From: Eublepharis macularius
Lineage: Eukaryota > Chordata > Lepidosauria > Squamata > Eublepharidae
Length of the DNA stretch: 64,000 nt
Reading direction: 5' to 3'
Assembly: GCF_028583425.1 (NCBI RefSeq)
Contig: NC_072807.1
Location: 34,105,001-34,169,000, forward strand
The translations under genes were made by a program, and so were the position numbers. Each line of letters begins with the position of its first letter. The stretch's first letter is position 1. Positions 29,401 through 44,400 of the stretch are shown here, in pieces. The notes beneath the pieces are model-generated. The model was not told the origin of the DNA, ran no database searches, and saw nothing but the letters and a program-made list of their open reading frames with translations.

Positions 29401-32400
29401 AAGAAATAGTCTATTTAACTCATGTTGTTTGTTACTGTACTTTGCTCAGTGAATGTCTTAGCAGTTGACTATATTGTATTTTCACTTGCCCTGCGTGATC
29501 CGCCTTGGATATACGAGAAAGGTGGCCAATGAATGAATGAATGAATGTGTCTACATGTGCACATTGCAAATAACCCGAATTAATGTTCTCAGTGCAGGGA
29601 GGAGGGCATGTGCCCAAAACCAGCAAAAAATCAGGATTGCGCACATTTCTCTTTAACCACGGTGAAATGCCTGAATGCAACTGGTCTCCTGCAATGCAAT
29701 GACTGGAACTAGGTTTCCCGGTTTAGATCCCACACCCAGAACACTACCCCATGCAGGTGCTTTAAAAAATGATCCCTAGATGGTGTAGGCAGTCTAAAAT
29801 GGGAGGGGGAATGATCTGTAGGGGATCTGGCCGTATTGATCTGAGTGCTGAGCTGAAGGAGCCAACCGGAGCCACACCTCAAACCGGGCCCAGTCCCAGG
29901 ACGTGTTCCAATGCGTTGGTCTCTGCAGGTGGCCAAACTGGATCTCGTATGTCGCATTTGGACTCCGAACCTTGGCTGGAAATTCCACCTTGAGGAACTT
30001 GTGAGCTTCGTTCCAATCAACCTGTGGATGGCAAGATGGGGGACTGATCATCGGAGGGGGGACAGGAGGGCCCCCCGTCTTCTCCCTCAACAGTTTCCTG
30101 CTGTCCTGGTTGCTCCCAAGTTTGTTTAATGGTGTCCCGGCTCTGCAAACTTCAGGTTTGCCTGAACAAGCAATCAGAACCAGGAAGTCGTAATCGCATA
30201 ACATAAACTGACTTGACATTCTTGTTTCAGAGCACTTCTTAAAGAGCAAAGAAAAAGGGGGTCCCATTTAAGGCTGGAGTAAAGTGAAATTTTCAGATTG
30301 GGAGAGGGGACAGAAAGCCATAATGTCCAAATGCTGATAACAGGAAAGAGCATTATCATGGACAAAAAGAATTCAGATCCTGCACCAAAATCCGTCACGG
30401 ATGCTGTGCAAATTTGAATATATTTGATCATTTTGCATAGTTTATCTTCTGTATCTGTTCACAGAGATACTCAAAAGTGCCATGAAAGGTTATGAATCCA
30501 TCTGATTGCCACACGCACACACCATTGCCTGTTAAGTCTCTCTTCTCTGTCTTAAGGACTAGAAACTTGCTCATGTTTTAAATGAAACCTAAGATTCTTA
30601 GGGTCCACAATTCTGTCCCCTGAATCAACTTTGTACTTGCACAGAACACACACTGCCTTATTTATCCTGGCCTGTATTAAAGGTATTCTGAACACAGGTT
30701 TTGTCATAAGGCTCCTATCTGTCCTGCTAGAGAAGCGATCTGAAGGTTTCCCAGCTCCCACCACTTCCTTTCTGAGGTCCATTTGCTTTGGTGCTTTCCC
30801 CCATGGGCCTCACCCAACCTGGGTTTGGAAGCGGACACATGGGCACGCAGCATCCAAGATGATCTCTTGGGTAAGGAAGCTCTTCTCGCTGATCCGCAAG
30901 GAGAATTTCACACTGCCTCGTAGTCCACCTGGTAGGACAATTTCCAGGGGGTTCAGGAGTTGTGTGACGAGTTTCCTGAAAGAGAGAATTACAAGGAAAT
31001 ATTTGCTTCAGTATTATAAGCAGGAGAAGGGGATGGGTTTTGTTTAAAGAACACCATGTTTCTGATTCTCATGACCGAGGACACAAATAATGTGAACTGT
31101 TTTGAATTTACATATGAAAAGCCTATGCAAGTTATAACAAAGGGTCTGTCTGTGGGGCAGCATTTTAACCTTCAACTGCCCTGTTGAGGGAGAATCACAG
31201 ATTTGATCATAACAATATTTTTAACAGTCTTTGTAAGAGGTATCTGAACTTTTTTTCATTATAATAATCTTAACTTTTCTTAATTATAATAATTATAAAA
31301 TAAATATATATCCATATCATGTTTTAAAAATTATAATATTAGCTAATGCTAAATGATTTTTTCATCTAAGTCAATCCGACTATATAGTTTACAAGTACTG
31401 GTTGATTTAATAATGAGGTTTTGTTTGTGCTGTATATCCGAAAACTATATTTTAAATGTTATACGGTCATTGTATTTTGACAGTCCTTGTAACACATAAT
31501 CTTCAATTTTCTCTTTTTAATTTTTGTTCCCCTTTCTCTTTTTCTTTCTGTACCCTTTTTTATCTGTTTTAAAAATAAAAAAATATTTTTTTACAAAATA
31601 ACTATTCCACTATTCATTATCGCGGTCTCCAAACATGAAGGTTATTCTTTCCACTCACCATGATGTGCAGCGACCCGTCCATGCAAAACGAAGCTCCTTG
31701 GGTTATTTTTCCTGGAAAGTTTGCTGCAAGCCCATAAGGCTGGGTTTTCAGAAATACTAAATTGTGTCTCTATGGCGACAAGCCCCTACCTGGTCTCCAG
31801 GTGATAATCCATCACATCCCAGGCATCCCAGTACAAAGGAACGTCATCAAAGATCACAAACTGATTGGCATGGCTACCTTCAGGGACAGTCTCTCTGAAA
31901 TGACAGTTCAGAGCAGTCAAGGATTTGTACCAGATACAGGGGAGGGGCTGTGGCTCAGTGGAAGAGCCTCTGTTTTGCATGCAGAAGGCCCCAGGTTCAA
32001 TTCCCGGCATCCCCTGTTGAAAGGACTAGGAAGCAGGCGATGTGAAAAACCTCTGCCCGATACCTTGGAGACGTGCTGCCAGGATAAGTAGATGAAACTG
32101 ACCTTGATAAACCAATAGTCTTAACCAGGGTTTTTTTTCCTGGGAAAAGAGGTGGTGGAACTCAGTAATGGAACTCAGGACCGCACAATGATGTCACATT
32201 GGGTCAGCTGGAACAAGGGGGGAGTTTTTTAAAGTTTAAATCGCCCTCAGTGAAAATGGTCACATGTCTGGTGGCTGCGCCCCCTGATCTCCAGACATAG
32301 GGGAGTTTAGATTGCCCTCCATGTTGCTGCACAGAGGGCAATCTAAACTTCCCTTTGTCTGGAGATCAGGGGGAGGGGCCACTGGCCATGTGACCATTTT

Positions 32401-35400
32401 CAAGAGGTGCCGGAACTCCGTTCCACTGCGTTCCTGCTGAAAAAAAGCCCTGGTCTTAACACAGTTTAGATTATTGGCCATTCAAAGTCGGTGGTGTCTA
32501 CTTAGTTTAAGTTAATTCAGACAGGATGAAGTTAGGATTGGATGAAGTTCCTAATGGATTTAAAAGTACCTCTCGGAATGAATTAAACGAAGCGAGGTCA
32601 CACGTCCCGTACTATCCAGACGGACTTGGATAACACCATTCTCCATGGTAATTGAACCGTCCGCCTGCAGAGAAAGTTTGGGTAGGTTCTTTGCCCAGGC
32701 CGCAGCGAAAAGGAAACCCTGAGCCCGTGCAAATTTGTAAGAGGGAAACTTTTGCCTTCCTGAGATCAACAGCTTCCCTCCACACGGGGGTATTACTCAG
32801 ATTTTTTTTTTACTAAATCCCATAAAAGCAACTGACCGCTTTGGTAACTGTGACGGGATGTGGAGGAGATAACGAATCCCGAACGGCACAATAACCCATG
32901 CTGGGAACTGTCACCAATGCTGGAAAAAAGAGGTACAAAACCTGCTCAGTTTTAAAAATTTCTTTCTTGAATGGCACTATTAACTTTAGACAGAAGTGCT
33001 TGCAAAGTTATTAGTCTTTTTATCAGCTAGGTAGTCGGGGGACCGTGATTACCGAAAGTCTCAGATCCACCTGGTCCTCTTTTGGAGACTACTTCCGTTC
33101 GTTCCCATGGCAACGTGTTGACAATAAGGATGCTTTCCGCCGTCTCTTGATCTTTGCTCAACAGGTCTCCGAGCAAAGACTGCAAAGCATCCGTCAGAAG
33201 GTGATCTCCAGCATCACGAATTTCTGGGGAGGAAGGATGAGGTCTTTAAGAAGAGGACACATACCCATCAGAAGCAAGTTAAGGGGTACCGGGTATATTA
33301 GAAAATGTAGTCAATTCTCTAAGGAGATTTGGAAGACGGCTGGTAGGGAACAGGCTGTTGGAGTGTTGTTGTTGTTGTTTGATTTTTATCCCACCCTCCC
33401 CGCAAGCAGGCTCAGGGCAGGTTACATCAACAATAAGATACGAGTTAAAATCCAGCGAAAAACATACAATGATAAAATACAGATTTCAGTCCCCGAGATG
33501 ATGGTCTTCACCAAACAACAGACCCCCAGCCTACACGGGGGGAGAGGAAAGGAAGGGGGGGGGACAATCCTCTGGGTCTGATCCAGCAACGCTGTTCTTA
33601 CACTCATGTAGAACTCAGTTCTACGTGAGTTCTACATAAGTGCCCTTGGGCCAGTGACACTGCCAGCTTAATCCATCTTATAAGTCTGTTGTGAGGATAA
33701 AAGGGGAAGAGGGGGGGATGCTACATACACTTATCTGAGTTCCCCAGAAGTAGGGCAGGATCAGATAAGACAGGAAGACAGATCTGTTGCAAAGATGAAT
33801 GAAATAAAGCCAGCTGGCCATGTGTGTTGGGTGATAAATCACAGTAAGTAAGCAAATTTAACATTCTATATTCTTGAGACGGAGCCACCAACCTGAAGCC
33901 AGCATAGCATAGTGGTTAGAATGTTGGGCTAGGATCTGGAAGACGTGGGTTCTAGTCCACTGAGGTTTATGCTAAAACTGTGTTTAGCCTTTAGGGGGCT
34001 ACACTAGACTCCTGTAGAATTTCTACTGTAATAGTGTTACTCTAACAGGGTTACTATCCTTCGGGAATGGTTTTCATGCAGGTAAGCCTAGAGATCAAGT
34101 CTTGATCCTCGAATTCCTGCTTCCCACCTTACCGGAATAGTATTTCATGGCGTCCTCAGCTACTAACTGGATACAGCTGCCTGGCAACACGTCGTGGAAC
34201 TGATTCAGGAGTAATAACCTGAGCCAAAGAAAGTGCACATGAGACCTCAGAAACAGGATAACTGTCTTGTTTTCTGCGCACAATAAATGCACCTTGGTTT
34301 TAAAAGATATTCTTCATATCTTCAGGAGAGTGGCCGTGTTGGTCTATAGTAGACGAGCAAGATTCAGGTCCAGTAGCACCTTAAAGACTAACTACATTTC
34401 CAGAGTATGAACTTTTGAGAGTCAAAGCTCACATTGTCAAGATATCTGACGGAGCTCTGACTCTCAAAAGCTCATACCCTGGGAATCTAGCTGGTCTTTA
34501 AGGTGCTACTGGACCCAAATCTTGCTCTTCATATCTTGAAATATCTCCAAGCATGAAGGCAAAAATTATGCCTAGCCAGTGTCAGGGGATGGTTCTCCCA
34601 TCCCACCTTTTCAGGTTCTTGTTCTCGTATAGGCAGATTTCCATGGGAATCTGGAATCTAAAACCATATACGGAATTTATCTTTTCATTCTACAATTGAA
34701 AAGCAAGTTTCTAGACCTCAGGGTCATGAAGATATATTTGGCAATTAGCGAACAGCGCAAGCGTCAGTATTCGTGGTAGAACTCATGGAGATTTCTCTCC
34801 ACCTTTTGGCCTGCAGTCCTGGGACTGGATTCAACCAATGGCAGATGAAAGAAGCTTTTGAAAGAAATCTCCGCAGCCCCCCAGGGCCCCCAAAACCTGC
34901 TGCTGAGTGGAGGGGGAGGGGCTCCGTCACAAATCAGAATTTGTTACTTTGCAGTTCTAAGAGCACATTCACAAGTTTACCTCCAGAGGTGCTGCAGCTT
35001 GGCAGACGGGTACCGGAAAGAGCTTTTCCTCGACAAAGCAAAGCTACTGAGCACCTCGATGTCATGCAGCAGGCGTTCGCACTCCCGATTCCCCTTTTTA
35101 ATCTGACTCCGAAAGGAGACGAAGGAGGTTTGAGGTTTACACAAGCTCGAGAACAAAGAATCATTCACAAGATAAAAGGTTAGACGTGGCTTAATCGGTA
35201 TGTAGGATTCTACGGGCAGGGTGTGTGTCCTTTTTAAAGTCATTACCGTACAACGAGCCAGCATCACCTACGATCTCAAGTCCTTTCCCACTGTTCCTGT
35301 GGGGCACTAACCTGTCCATGGGTGGTGTATGTGCCGTTATGTAACTCTAGAAACAGCTCTCCAACCCAAGCGCACAGCTGGGATTCTGCCTTTTCCAGGG

Positions 35401-38400
35401 CAGAGAAAAATTGGTCAGGAGTCGACATCTGAACCCTGTGAGTCAGAAAGAAAGGAGCTCAACAAACTGCAAAAAATGGGAACCTTTACCCTCCTGAAAG
35501 GGAATAGTGTATTTTCCAGATTTGTTCGCCTCTGCAGGCCAGAAGAGGGGAAAGCTTTATGGTCCTTAGCCCTCCACTTCCTCTTCTTCCCATCCCAACG
35601 CCCCTGGAGCGTCTTCCAGCCTCCTGCCTCAGTTTCAGGTTCTCGTCCCACCGTTCAGGGAAGCTGCTCTCTTAAGTCCAACTACGATCTTCTAAACACT
35701 AGATTCCATCGTTACAGTTTTCCTTCTTTAGTTGAATTGTGCAGAGAGACTGACCTGGGCAAGCCATCTGTATCCTTCATCCTCTTTAGGCGGTCCAGCA
35801 TCTTCTGCGTCGGGCCGCCTCCCCCATCTCCAAACCCAAACAAAGCGGCGCTGTGGTTCACCCGCCCTTTGTCCCGATTGTTCTTCAAGGTTTTTAACAT
35901 CTAGGAGGAGATTCAACACGCACGTGATAAGCTATCAGTTTCATGACACATTCAACATGAAATCTGCTCCTGAGCCCCAAATGAACAAGCGCTGCCATTC
36001 TAAGCAGAGTTACAGCTTTCTAAACCCGTTGTCTTCCACGGAGGGGGGAGATCTCTGCTTAGGGTGCTGCTACGACAAGTACAGTGTCTTCACTGCCTTG
36101 CGTTAGTCCCTTGCAAATTACCACCTGTTGCTGCAGGAGACTGAGCAGACAACAGAGGCACAAAGAGGCAGATGCCGTAACAAGATCTTTTCTTGGACCT
36201 CGCCATCCCTGTCTGCCGAAACCGACGGAAGCCTTCTTTGACTGCTCACCTCACTGTGACATTAAAATACTTTCATTGCTTCCTCCAGGGACATAGAGCA
36301 GGACCACGTGTGGCAGCGTCACTCACCTCCTGCACGCGTCCGGCCAGCCCGTAGGAATCTGCCGGCGGGAAGTGAGCCAGAACCCGAGAGCCGTCGATGC
36401 CTTCCCAGAAAAAGGTGTTGTGCTGCAGGAGAAGACAGCCACGGCTGAGAGTGCAAAACCGCCTGAGAGGGAGGTCAGACCCTTTCCTATGTACTTATAC
36501 TGCCTTATACTGAAGCATACCGTTGGTCTACTCAGACTGACAGCAGCTCTCCAGGATCTTAGGCAGAGGGTCTTTCACATCACCTACTGTCTGGGACTGA
36601 ATCTGGGACCTCCTGCATGCCAATCAGGTGCTCCGCTACTGAGATATGCCCCCCGCCCCAATGAAGCTGCCTTCCCAAATGAAGCTGTTAGATCATTGAT
36701 CTAACAAGGTCAGCACGGTCTACTCTGGCTAGCAGCAGTTCTTCAAAGCGGAAGTCTTTCCCATCGCCTAGAACCTGATCCTTTTAAGTGGAGATGCTGA
36801 GGACTGAACCTGGGTCGTTCTGCAAACTCAATGGACCGTGGGTTGGTGGCCGAGGATGGGGGGAACTCCTTTCCTGTTTTGTTTACAGCAAACACAAAAC
36901 CCATCCACTGAGTCTTCCAAAATAAACTTTTGTCAGGACTTCTACCTAACGTGCTGTGGCAGTTCTTGGGATCCCCAAAAGTGATAAAAGAGATCTGGAA
37001 AACAAGCAACAGACAGTGTGGGGTAGTGGCTAGATTCAGACTTGGGAGACCAGGGTTTGTAATGGAGTAGATGAGAACAATGTATGCTACCCTGACCTCC
37101 TTGAAGGAAGGACAGTATAAAACTTGAATGAATGAATGAATGAATGAATGAATGAATGAATGAATGAATGAATGAATGAATGAATGAATGAATTTCTCCT
37201 GTGCATGTTTGTCAGGAATTCCAGAAGCAAGCCAGAGAACACAGGGGCCATTCTACAAAGTAAGTAAAAAAGCAGACCCTGACTTAAAGACAATTTAATG
37301 AAGGGAAAGTGCTAGTAAATGAAGGGGCAGACCATCACATCAAGCCAGTAGGCCTATTTGTACAATGTAAGCACCCCTTTAGCCCCCATGCCTCTCTGAA
37401 AATCTTCGCTCACCGGGAAAGCATTCACAAGGTTCCAGCTAAGCTTCTGAGTCAGGAAATGGCGTATCCCACATCCGCGCATCAGCTGGGGCAGCTGAGC
37501 CGAGTAGCCAAAGGTGTCCGGCAACCAGAACTGGTTAAGCAAACAGGAGGAAGAGGAGGTCAGAGGTAATAGGGAACATGATAAAAGCCTTCTTGATTTA
37601 GCTCCAGAGTCGACTTTGGGGAGGCTCACGAGCAGGGCGGGAAGCAACATGCCCTCTCCCCTGCTGGGCATCTGATATTTGCAGGTAGACTGCCTCTGAA
37701 TATGCAGGTTCCATTCAGCTAGCATAGCTAACTGTCACAATGACTTACAGCCATCTGCACAGGCATGCCTCTGCACTTTTAAGTTTCAAGCTCTGTGAGA
37801 GTACAGCCAGAGTGAAGCGATACCCCTCCGCCAATGATTTCCATCCACATGAATCGTGCGTATGGGCACCTTTTTCTGATGTCACCTGTAAAGGCCGTTG
37901 AGCATTTCTTTTGAGAGAGAGAAGCAAACCCATGCAAACCAGCAAAATTCAGTATGCACAAAAGAATTCGCAGCATGGAGCTGATGCTGCAAGAAGGTCA
38001 TTTCAAGCAGCCTCAAGCATTTGTTGTGGCAAGGCAGAAACCGCCAACTAGCGGTAGCCGAAAATATCCGAAACAGCAGAGGGGGCAGAAAAGAAAGAAA
38101 GCTGCTAGCACAGATGTTGAACCGGCTGCAAGAACTGTGGGGACTGAAAACACAGCCGTGCGCATGGAATATACCAGCTTTGGAGACAAATCCAGGGGAA
38201 GTGCTTGGAGGAGAGAAATAAGATCGTACCTCGGAGCAGAGCTTCCCAAACTCCTGCTGGAAGAATCGCTGTCCCTGTAGGAACTGCCGGACCATGGACT
38301 CGCCGCTAGGAAGGTTCCCATCCTGGGGAAGAACTTATGTCACTTTCAAGCCACACAAAGCTGTCTTACACCAAGGCAGACCCTTAGTCTACTGAGATCA

Positions 38401-41400
38401 GGGGTCATTCGTAGAAAAAGAGCTGGAGGAACTCATTCGCATAACTCACTAGCATATGCCACGCCCCTTGACATCACCAGAAGTGTGTCATTGGTATAAC
38501 TGATTTGCATATGCCACACCCCCTGACATCACCTATTCTGGCTGTTTTGGACCCAATCCTGGTCATTCAGGGCCGAAATTGGGCCCGAAATGGCAAAAAG
38601 GGGCTGAAAATGGCCGAAAAGGGGCCCCAAATGGTCAGGATCGGGCCGCTGCTGAGTGAGAAAGTGATCCACCACCTGTCAGAGGCCCGATCCGGGCCGT
38701 TTTGGCCCCAATCCAGGCCAAAATGGGCCCCAAATGGCCGAGAGTCAGGTGGGCGGAGCCACCTGACACATGACCTCTTTGGGGAACTGCCAGAACAGCG
38801 TTCCTGCGTGTTCCCCCTCGAAATGAGCCCTGACTGAGATTAATATTGTTTAATCAAACTGGCAGCAGCTCTCCAGGATCTCAAAGATGCCAGGAATTGA
38901 ACTTGGGACCTTCTGCATGCCAAGTGGATGCTCTGCCACTCAGCCACGGCCCTCCCTTAAAGCCTGTCATTTTGTCCCTTTTTGTTCCAGACGTTGATGG
39001 CATTATCTTTCACTCGAGGCGCTCGTTGGAAAATTAATCACGGCAGCTAGGAATTAGCCAAAATCCTGCTGCGTTCGGCCTCATTGATCGGAGGGAAGAT
39101 CAGTCCGTGATGCAGTGAAGTCCCTTCCTTTCAAAAGAAGAAAAAGCTGCCCGGTGCCTTCCTTATTAACCAACAGGTTGCCCCTTTTCTGGTCTCAAGA
39201 GCCCGAGTTCCATGACTATGGGGAAGGAGGAGCTGGATCTAGGGTGCTGCGTCCTTACCATTTCCACCCACGTGCCGCCAACAGGGATGAAGCGTCCTTC
39301 TTTTGCAAAGTCTTGAATTTTCGCATACAGACCGGGATAGCGGCTCTTCACCCATTCAAACTGCTGGGCCTGTAGAAGACAGCTTAGATGCATTGCTCAG
39401 TGCAAACGGTAAGGTTCGTGGCTTACGCATGGTATATGAGGAACAGCAGACAAGACTCAGGTTCTTCTTTTGTCTTAGATCCAGAGGAGTTAGCCGTATT
39501 AGTCTGTAGTAGCAAAATCGTAAAGAGTCCAGTAGCACCTTTAAGACTAACCAACTTTACTGTAGCATAAACTTTCGAGAACCACAGCTCTCTTCGTCAC
39601 ATGCATCTGACAAAGAGAACTGTGGTTCTCGAAAGCTTATGCTACAGTAAAGTTGGTTAGTCTTAAAGATTCTTTTGTTTTTTTGAAAATATATATATGC
39701 CGCCTGTCTAGCCTCATCCACAAAGGTGGCTCGCAAGATTAAAATACAAACAAATCATACAAGCAACAGATACAAAATAATATTAAAACAAGCTATAAAA
39801 GTCACTGTGTACTTTCAGGCTGAAAATCATTACATTTTAAGCAGCTCAATGATTTTTTAAAATTCTCTGGTAGGTTTTTTTTAAAATGCTGGGTTTTAAT
39901 TTATAACCTTTACTGTTTGTGTTTTACTGTGTTATTTTGTAAGCTGCCTTGGACCAGTTCCCCAGGGGAGGCAACATAAAAACTCTCTAAATAAATGGTC
40001 AACCTTGGTTAGTAATTGGATAGGAGACTTCCAATGAAGACCAAGGCTGCACAGCCAAGTGATGGCAAACCACCTTGGTTAATATACTGCATTGAAAACA
40101 CTACCATGGTGTCAGCTATGACTTGATGGCACCTTCCTCCACCCCCAAATACATATATAAAACTACTTTCAGGGTAGAAGCAGACCATAAAAGAGTTAAA
40201 ACGAGGGAACACTTCCATTATAAGACTGGATAAAGAGAACTGTTTTGGCATAGAGGATAGTGAAATAGATACCAGACAAGTCTCTGGTGGGAGGATTTTC
40301 CAGAGGTCAGGTGCCACCACTATAAAAGCCCTGTCGCTGGTCACCACCAGCCTCACCTCCACAGATGGGGAGAAAAAGATATTTATTGTATTTTTGTCCC
40401 GACGTTCCTCCAGGAGTTCAGAGTGGTGTATAGGGCTCTTTCTTCTTCTTTTTACCCTCACAACAACACTGTAATGTAGGTTAGGCTGAAAGACCATCAC
40501 TGGACCACAGTTCATGTCACAGCGGGGATCCTATTCCTGTTCTTTAACCACCGCACCACTTTCACTCTCTCTGAATGACATCTTTCCATTTCTACTGACC
40601 ATACGGCAAAGGGAGACTGTCACAACCTCTCTTATCGAGAATGTGGGAATTCTGATACAGAACAGTTCGAGGGATAGGTCTGAACTTGACCGAAAGATGG
40701 GCGCACATAAACACTGATAATACTTGTGAGCAGACGAAGGTGAACTCTGGGTTCTTCTCCATCAGGTGTACGACAGTCACCCAACTGCGTGCACATTTAC
40801 GGATCGTCTCCTCGTAAGGCCACAGCCAAGCTAGAAAGAGAATCGGAAATATTTTTCCCCATAGAATCCCACCTTAGAGGCTCAACTTTGCCCCTCTATT
40901 CCTTTCCCACCTTATTTTCTGCCAATTTGATCCTTGCCAAATTATTCCAAAACATAACTTTAAAAAAATACGACTATACAAAACAGGGATATTGAGATTG
41001 ACAAAACGCTGTGATCTTAAAATCTGATGGGTATGTGCACCTGGTAGACTGATGCTCGCCTGTTAGACAAATGTGTAAAGCTAGAGTCCGTTTCCTTACA
41101 TTTTAAGACCCTGCCAGGTCTACAAAACTGTGCCCAACACCTCAATTGCGCAAGAAGTTCCCTCCAGACCCAGTTCCTACAAATGAGCATTCAGAAATCT
41201 GCATCTCCTCTTACCAGAATCAATGTGGCAGTGTCCCATTGCATGGATGACGTGCTGGCTGTCCCCATTCTTCTGACCAAAGACCGAACGGGCCACTTCG
41301 TGAACCAATGGGAAAGTCGATGGGTTGGTGACATCACACAGATTAACCATCTGATTGGCTGCATAAAGTGCCTGGAAGCTCCGCTGGTTTTCCTCCCCGA

Positions 41401-44400
41401 GGAGCTGAATACCCAAATACAAAACATAAGCTTAATGATATTGGTTGCTAATGGGGTACCAGGAAAATGAAGGGTAGTTTTTGTTGGCGAAACATAACGC
41501 CAATAAGAACTGGGGCGTTTGTGCATATGTCGTTTGAGAAGAAGTCAAGAACTAAAAGATGTCTTAAAACTTGCAAGCGAGAATCCTCCTGGTCAACTAG
41601 AACCAGTTAAAAGGAGCAGATGCACAAGCACCAAAGCGCTGGCAGAAAATAACTACAACTTGGAGCAATGTTTATTATAACCAAAGGTGTTTGCCTACCA
41701 TTGGCACTGAGGGGTCAGCTGGCATGGAAGGAAACCGACCGCTTAACCAACAGGGCATAATCACATCTTTGGAAGCGGAAAATTCAGAAGCCGAGGCTTC
41801 TTGATTTCCACATGGGCAGCATGATCCTCTCTGGCAAAGGTGATCCTCTGCTGCGTGACGTACTCCTCCAGTGCTAGGCATTTCTCTTCTCTTGCCAGAT
41901 GCTGGACACGTGTGAGAGGAAAGGGCCTAACACTGGGGGAACGTGCTTCACAATGAAGAACTGCAACAGAACACAACGCTGTGCAAGGAAAAGAGAGGAT
42001 CCAAGCCGGTATGTTAAGGCAGATCATCGCCCTTTTCTGAAGAGTTTGACACACTTCTTTTTGCTGTTCAGAATAGTTCTCTGAAAGTACATCTGATGGG
42101 TGGTGGCGATCTGTCAAGAAGGCTCAGGAATAAAAAAAAGCTCCTGTCCAATTGTACTGGCTGCCGTTGGTTTTAGATGTTTTCTAAATGGACAGACATG
42201 GCTGCCTGCAACCTTGTTAAGAAGTAACAGGATGATTCTAAGATGACATGCGTAGGGCTGGGCCGTCCCAACTTGACATTGGTGCAGAAAAAATGGTACA
42301 CTTCCAATCTGAACAACAACAACAACATTGGATTTATATACCACCCTTCAGGATGACTTAACACGCACTCAGAGTGGTTTACAAAGTGTGTTGTTATTAT
42401 CCTCATGACAAACACCCTGTGAGGTGGGAAGGGCTGAGAGAGCTCCTAGAAGCTGTGACTAGCCCAAGGTCACCCAGCTGGCTTCAAGCAGAGGAGTGGG
42501 GAATCAAACCCGGCTCTCCAGATTAGAGTCCTGCACTCTTAACCACTACACCAAACTCTTCACCAGTATTAGCATGCATTAGTATTAGTGTGTATTTGTA
42601 TTAGTATGAATTCTTCACCAGTAGCCAGTTACCCAAAATGTCCCTGGAAGGACAAAAGAGTTTACCTTGGCCATATCCAGAAGGATCTCAAAGTCTATCA
42701 GAAGTTCATGGACATCCTTGTTGAAGACCACCAGCTCAGCCTTGTGCAAGAGGAACTTCTTGTCCGGATCCGGCGGGGCAATCATGCTGCCTTTCCCAGC
42801 TCCGAAGAGACCGTTGCAGGCAACCTCCACGTACAGGGTCAGGCTACCAAAGCAAGAAGCTATTAGTAATCTCATTGTACTGTTGTTTGACATTTAGTTG
42901 GTTGTCCTAAATTTGCTAGAGGCTAATTTTTAGTTGCTCTTCTGCAGAGAGTGTAACAGAAGGCAGAGAGAATTCCTAGAACTTGATAATAAAAGGGATT
43001 CTAGCCCGGCCTGGGTGGGATATTCCTTCCCCACCTTGTAAACTGCAAACAGAGAGCTGTGGTCTCTTGGCCAACAACTACTGGAGAATTGCTTCTCATT
43101 CCTAAAACGGGGAGATAGATGCTGTTGCATCTCTGCATTCTGCACCTGCTCTCATTCATTGTAATGGACGGTTGTATAGCCGCTACCACCTTAAATCCTT
43201 AGTTTGTATAGCTTTTTGCATGCATCTGTTTGCGTGGAGGACGAAATGGCAATCATTTCTTTCCACCATAGTACACTCTGCCAGGAGAACCTAGAAGAAA
43301 CAACTTCTTCCACTCTGATATTAAAGATGCAGAATGCTGCACCCTCACAACAAGGCAAACCCCCGCAGATAGGTTTAGGGATCTTTAGTTTAGGTCATCC
43401 TTGTGAGATCCTAACCTTTGCCCATCCCATAACCACCAATTGCACCTTCAAGGTCCCATTAAAAAGCAAACAGAATAAATCAGAAATCATCATCAGGTCC
43501 AGAACATCTGGCCTACCGACACACACACACAGGAGAGTCCCCCTAAAGCAAGAGGATGGCTTCCTATCTCACCCGTGAGGGTCTTTCTCCTTAAGGCAGT
43601 CTGTCAAGATGTAGCTGGTCTTCTCGCCTTCTTGAGTCAAGCCCTGTCCGCAAAAGAAGCAAGGTTCTTCGGTTAACCTGTTTACCAGGGTGGTGCATTA
43701 TAACCATTCACACTGCAGAAGGGAACTACCATCTGAAATACGATGCCTGGGGTAATGGGGTAATGGAAACATTAGCAGTGAGCTATGGTCCCTTCAGGGA
43801 TTCTTTTTACACATGCCATTTTTGGTTGTGTTACTCCTCAGAATAATGCTAGTCATAAACTGATATTTATATTTTGTGCTATCAAAAGCAATTCAAAATT
43901 CTGTTCCAAAACAAGCCACGGTGTCAAGAAAATTACTGATTTATTACAAAAATTTCTAGTCAACATTTCTCCTGATTAATGAGACTCAAAGCAGCTTACA
44001 AAATATGTGTGGGTGTGATATATAACTGAATTTAAGTTTTGTGCATTGAGACGTCACATAATCATTAGCGTTGGATAAGATCTGGAAGCACAAGGTTCAA
44101 ATATCCGATCTTTAACAAAGCTTACCACTCTCTCTGTACTTATCCGTCATCGTAATGTACCTTGCAGGATTGTTAGGCTTCTTCTTTGCATGAAGAATGG
44201 CCAGCTTGAAGATATCCAGGAGGAAAACTGAAAACAGAACCAACCCCAAGGTGCACCACCTGAGATGGACTTCCATTCACCTGAACAGGCTGTGCGTCCT
44301 TCCAAACCATTCCCTCGCCATCGCTTTCCCACTGAAGGTGTACTTCTTTGCCTGCCCACTCTCTGGGGATGCTGAGATCGATTTTAAACCAACAAGTCTC

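Noticed and set aside
30552-30782. 76-codon minus-strand frame between MAN2C1 exons 21 and 22
   Set aside because: No matching segment in the MAN2C1 family and exon phases already join perfectly without it.
33045-33581. 178-codon frame on the + strand
   Set aside because: It is antisense to MAN2C1 exon 16 (33223-33053) and flanking intron; the coding sense is clearly the minus strand.
37125-37193. CRISPR-like or regulatory array
   Set aside because: Pure tetranucleotide slippage at a SINE tail.
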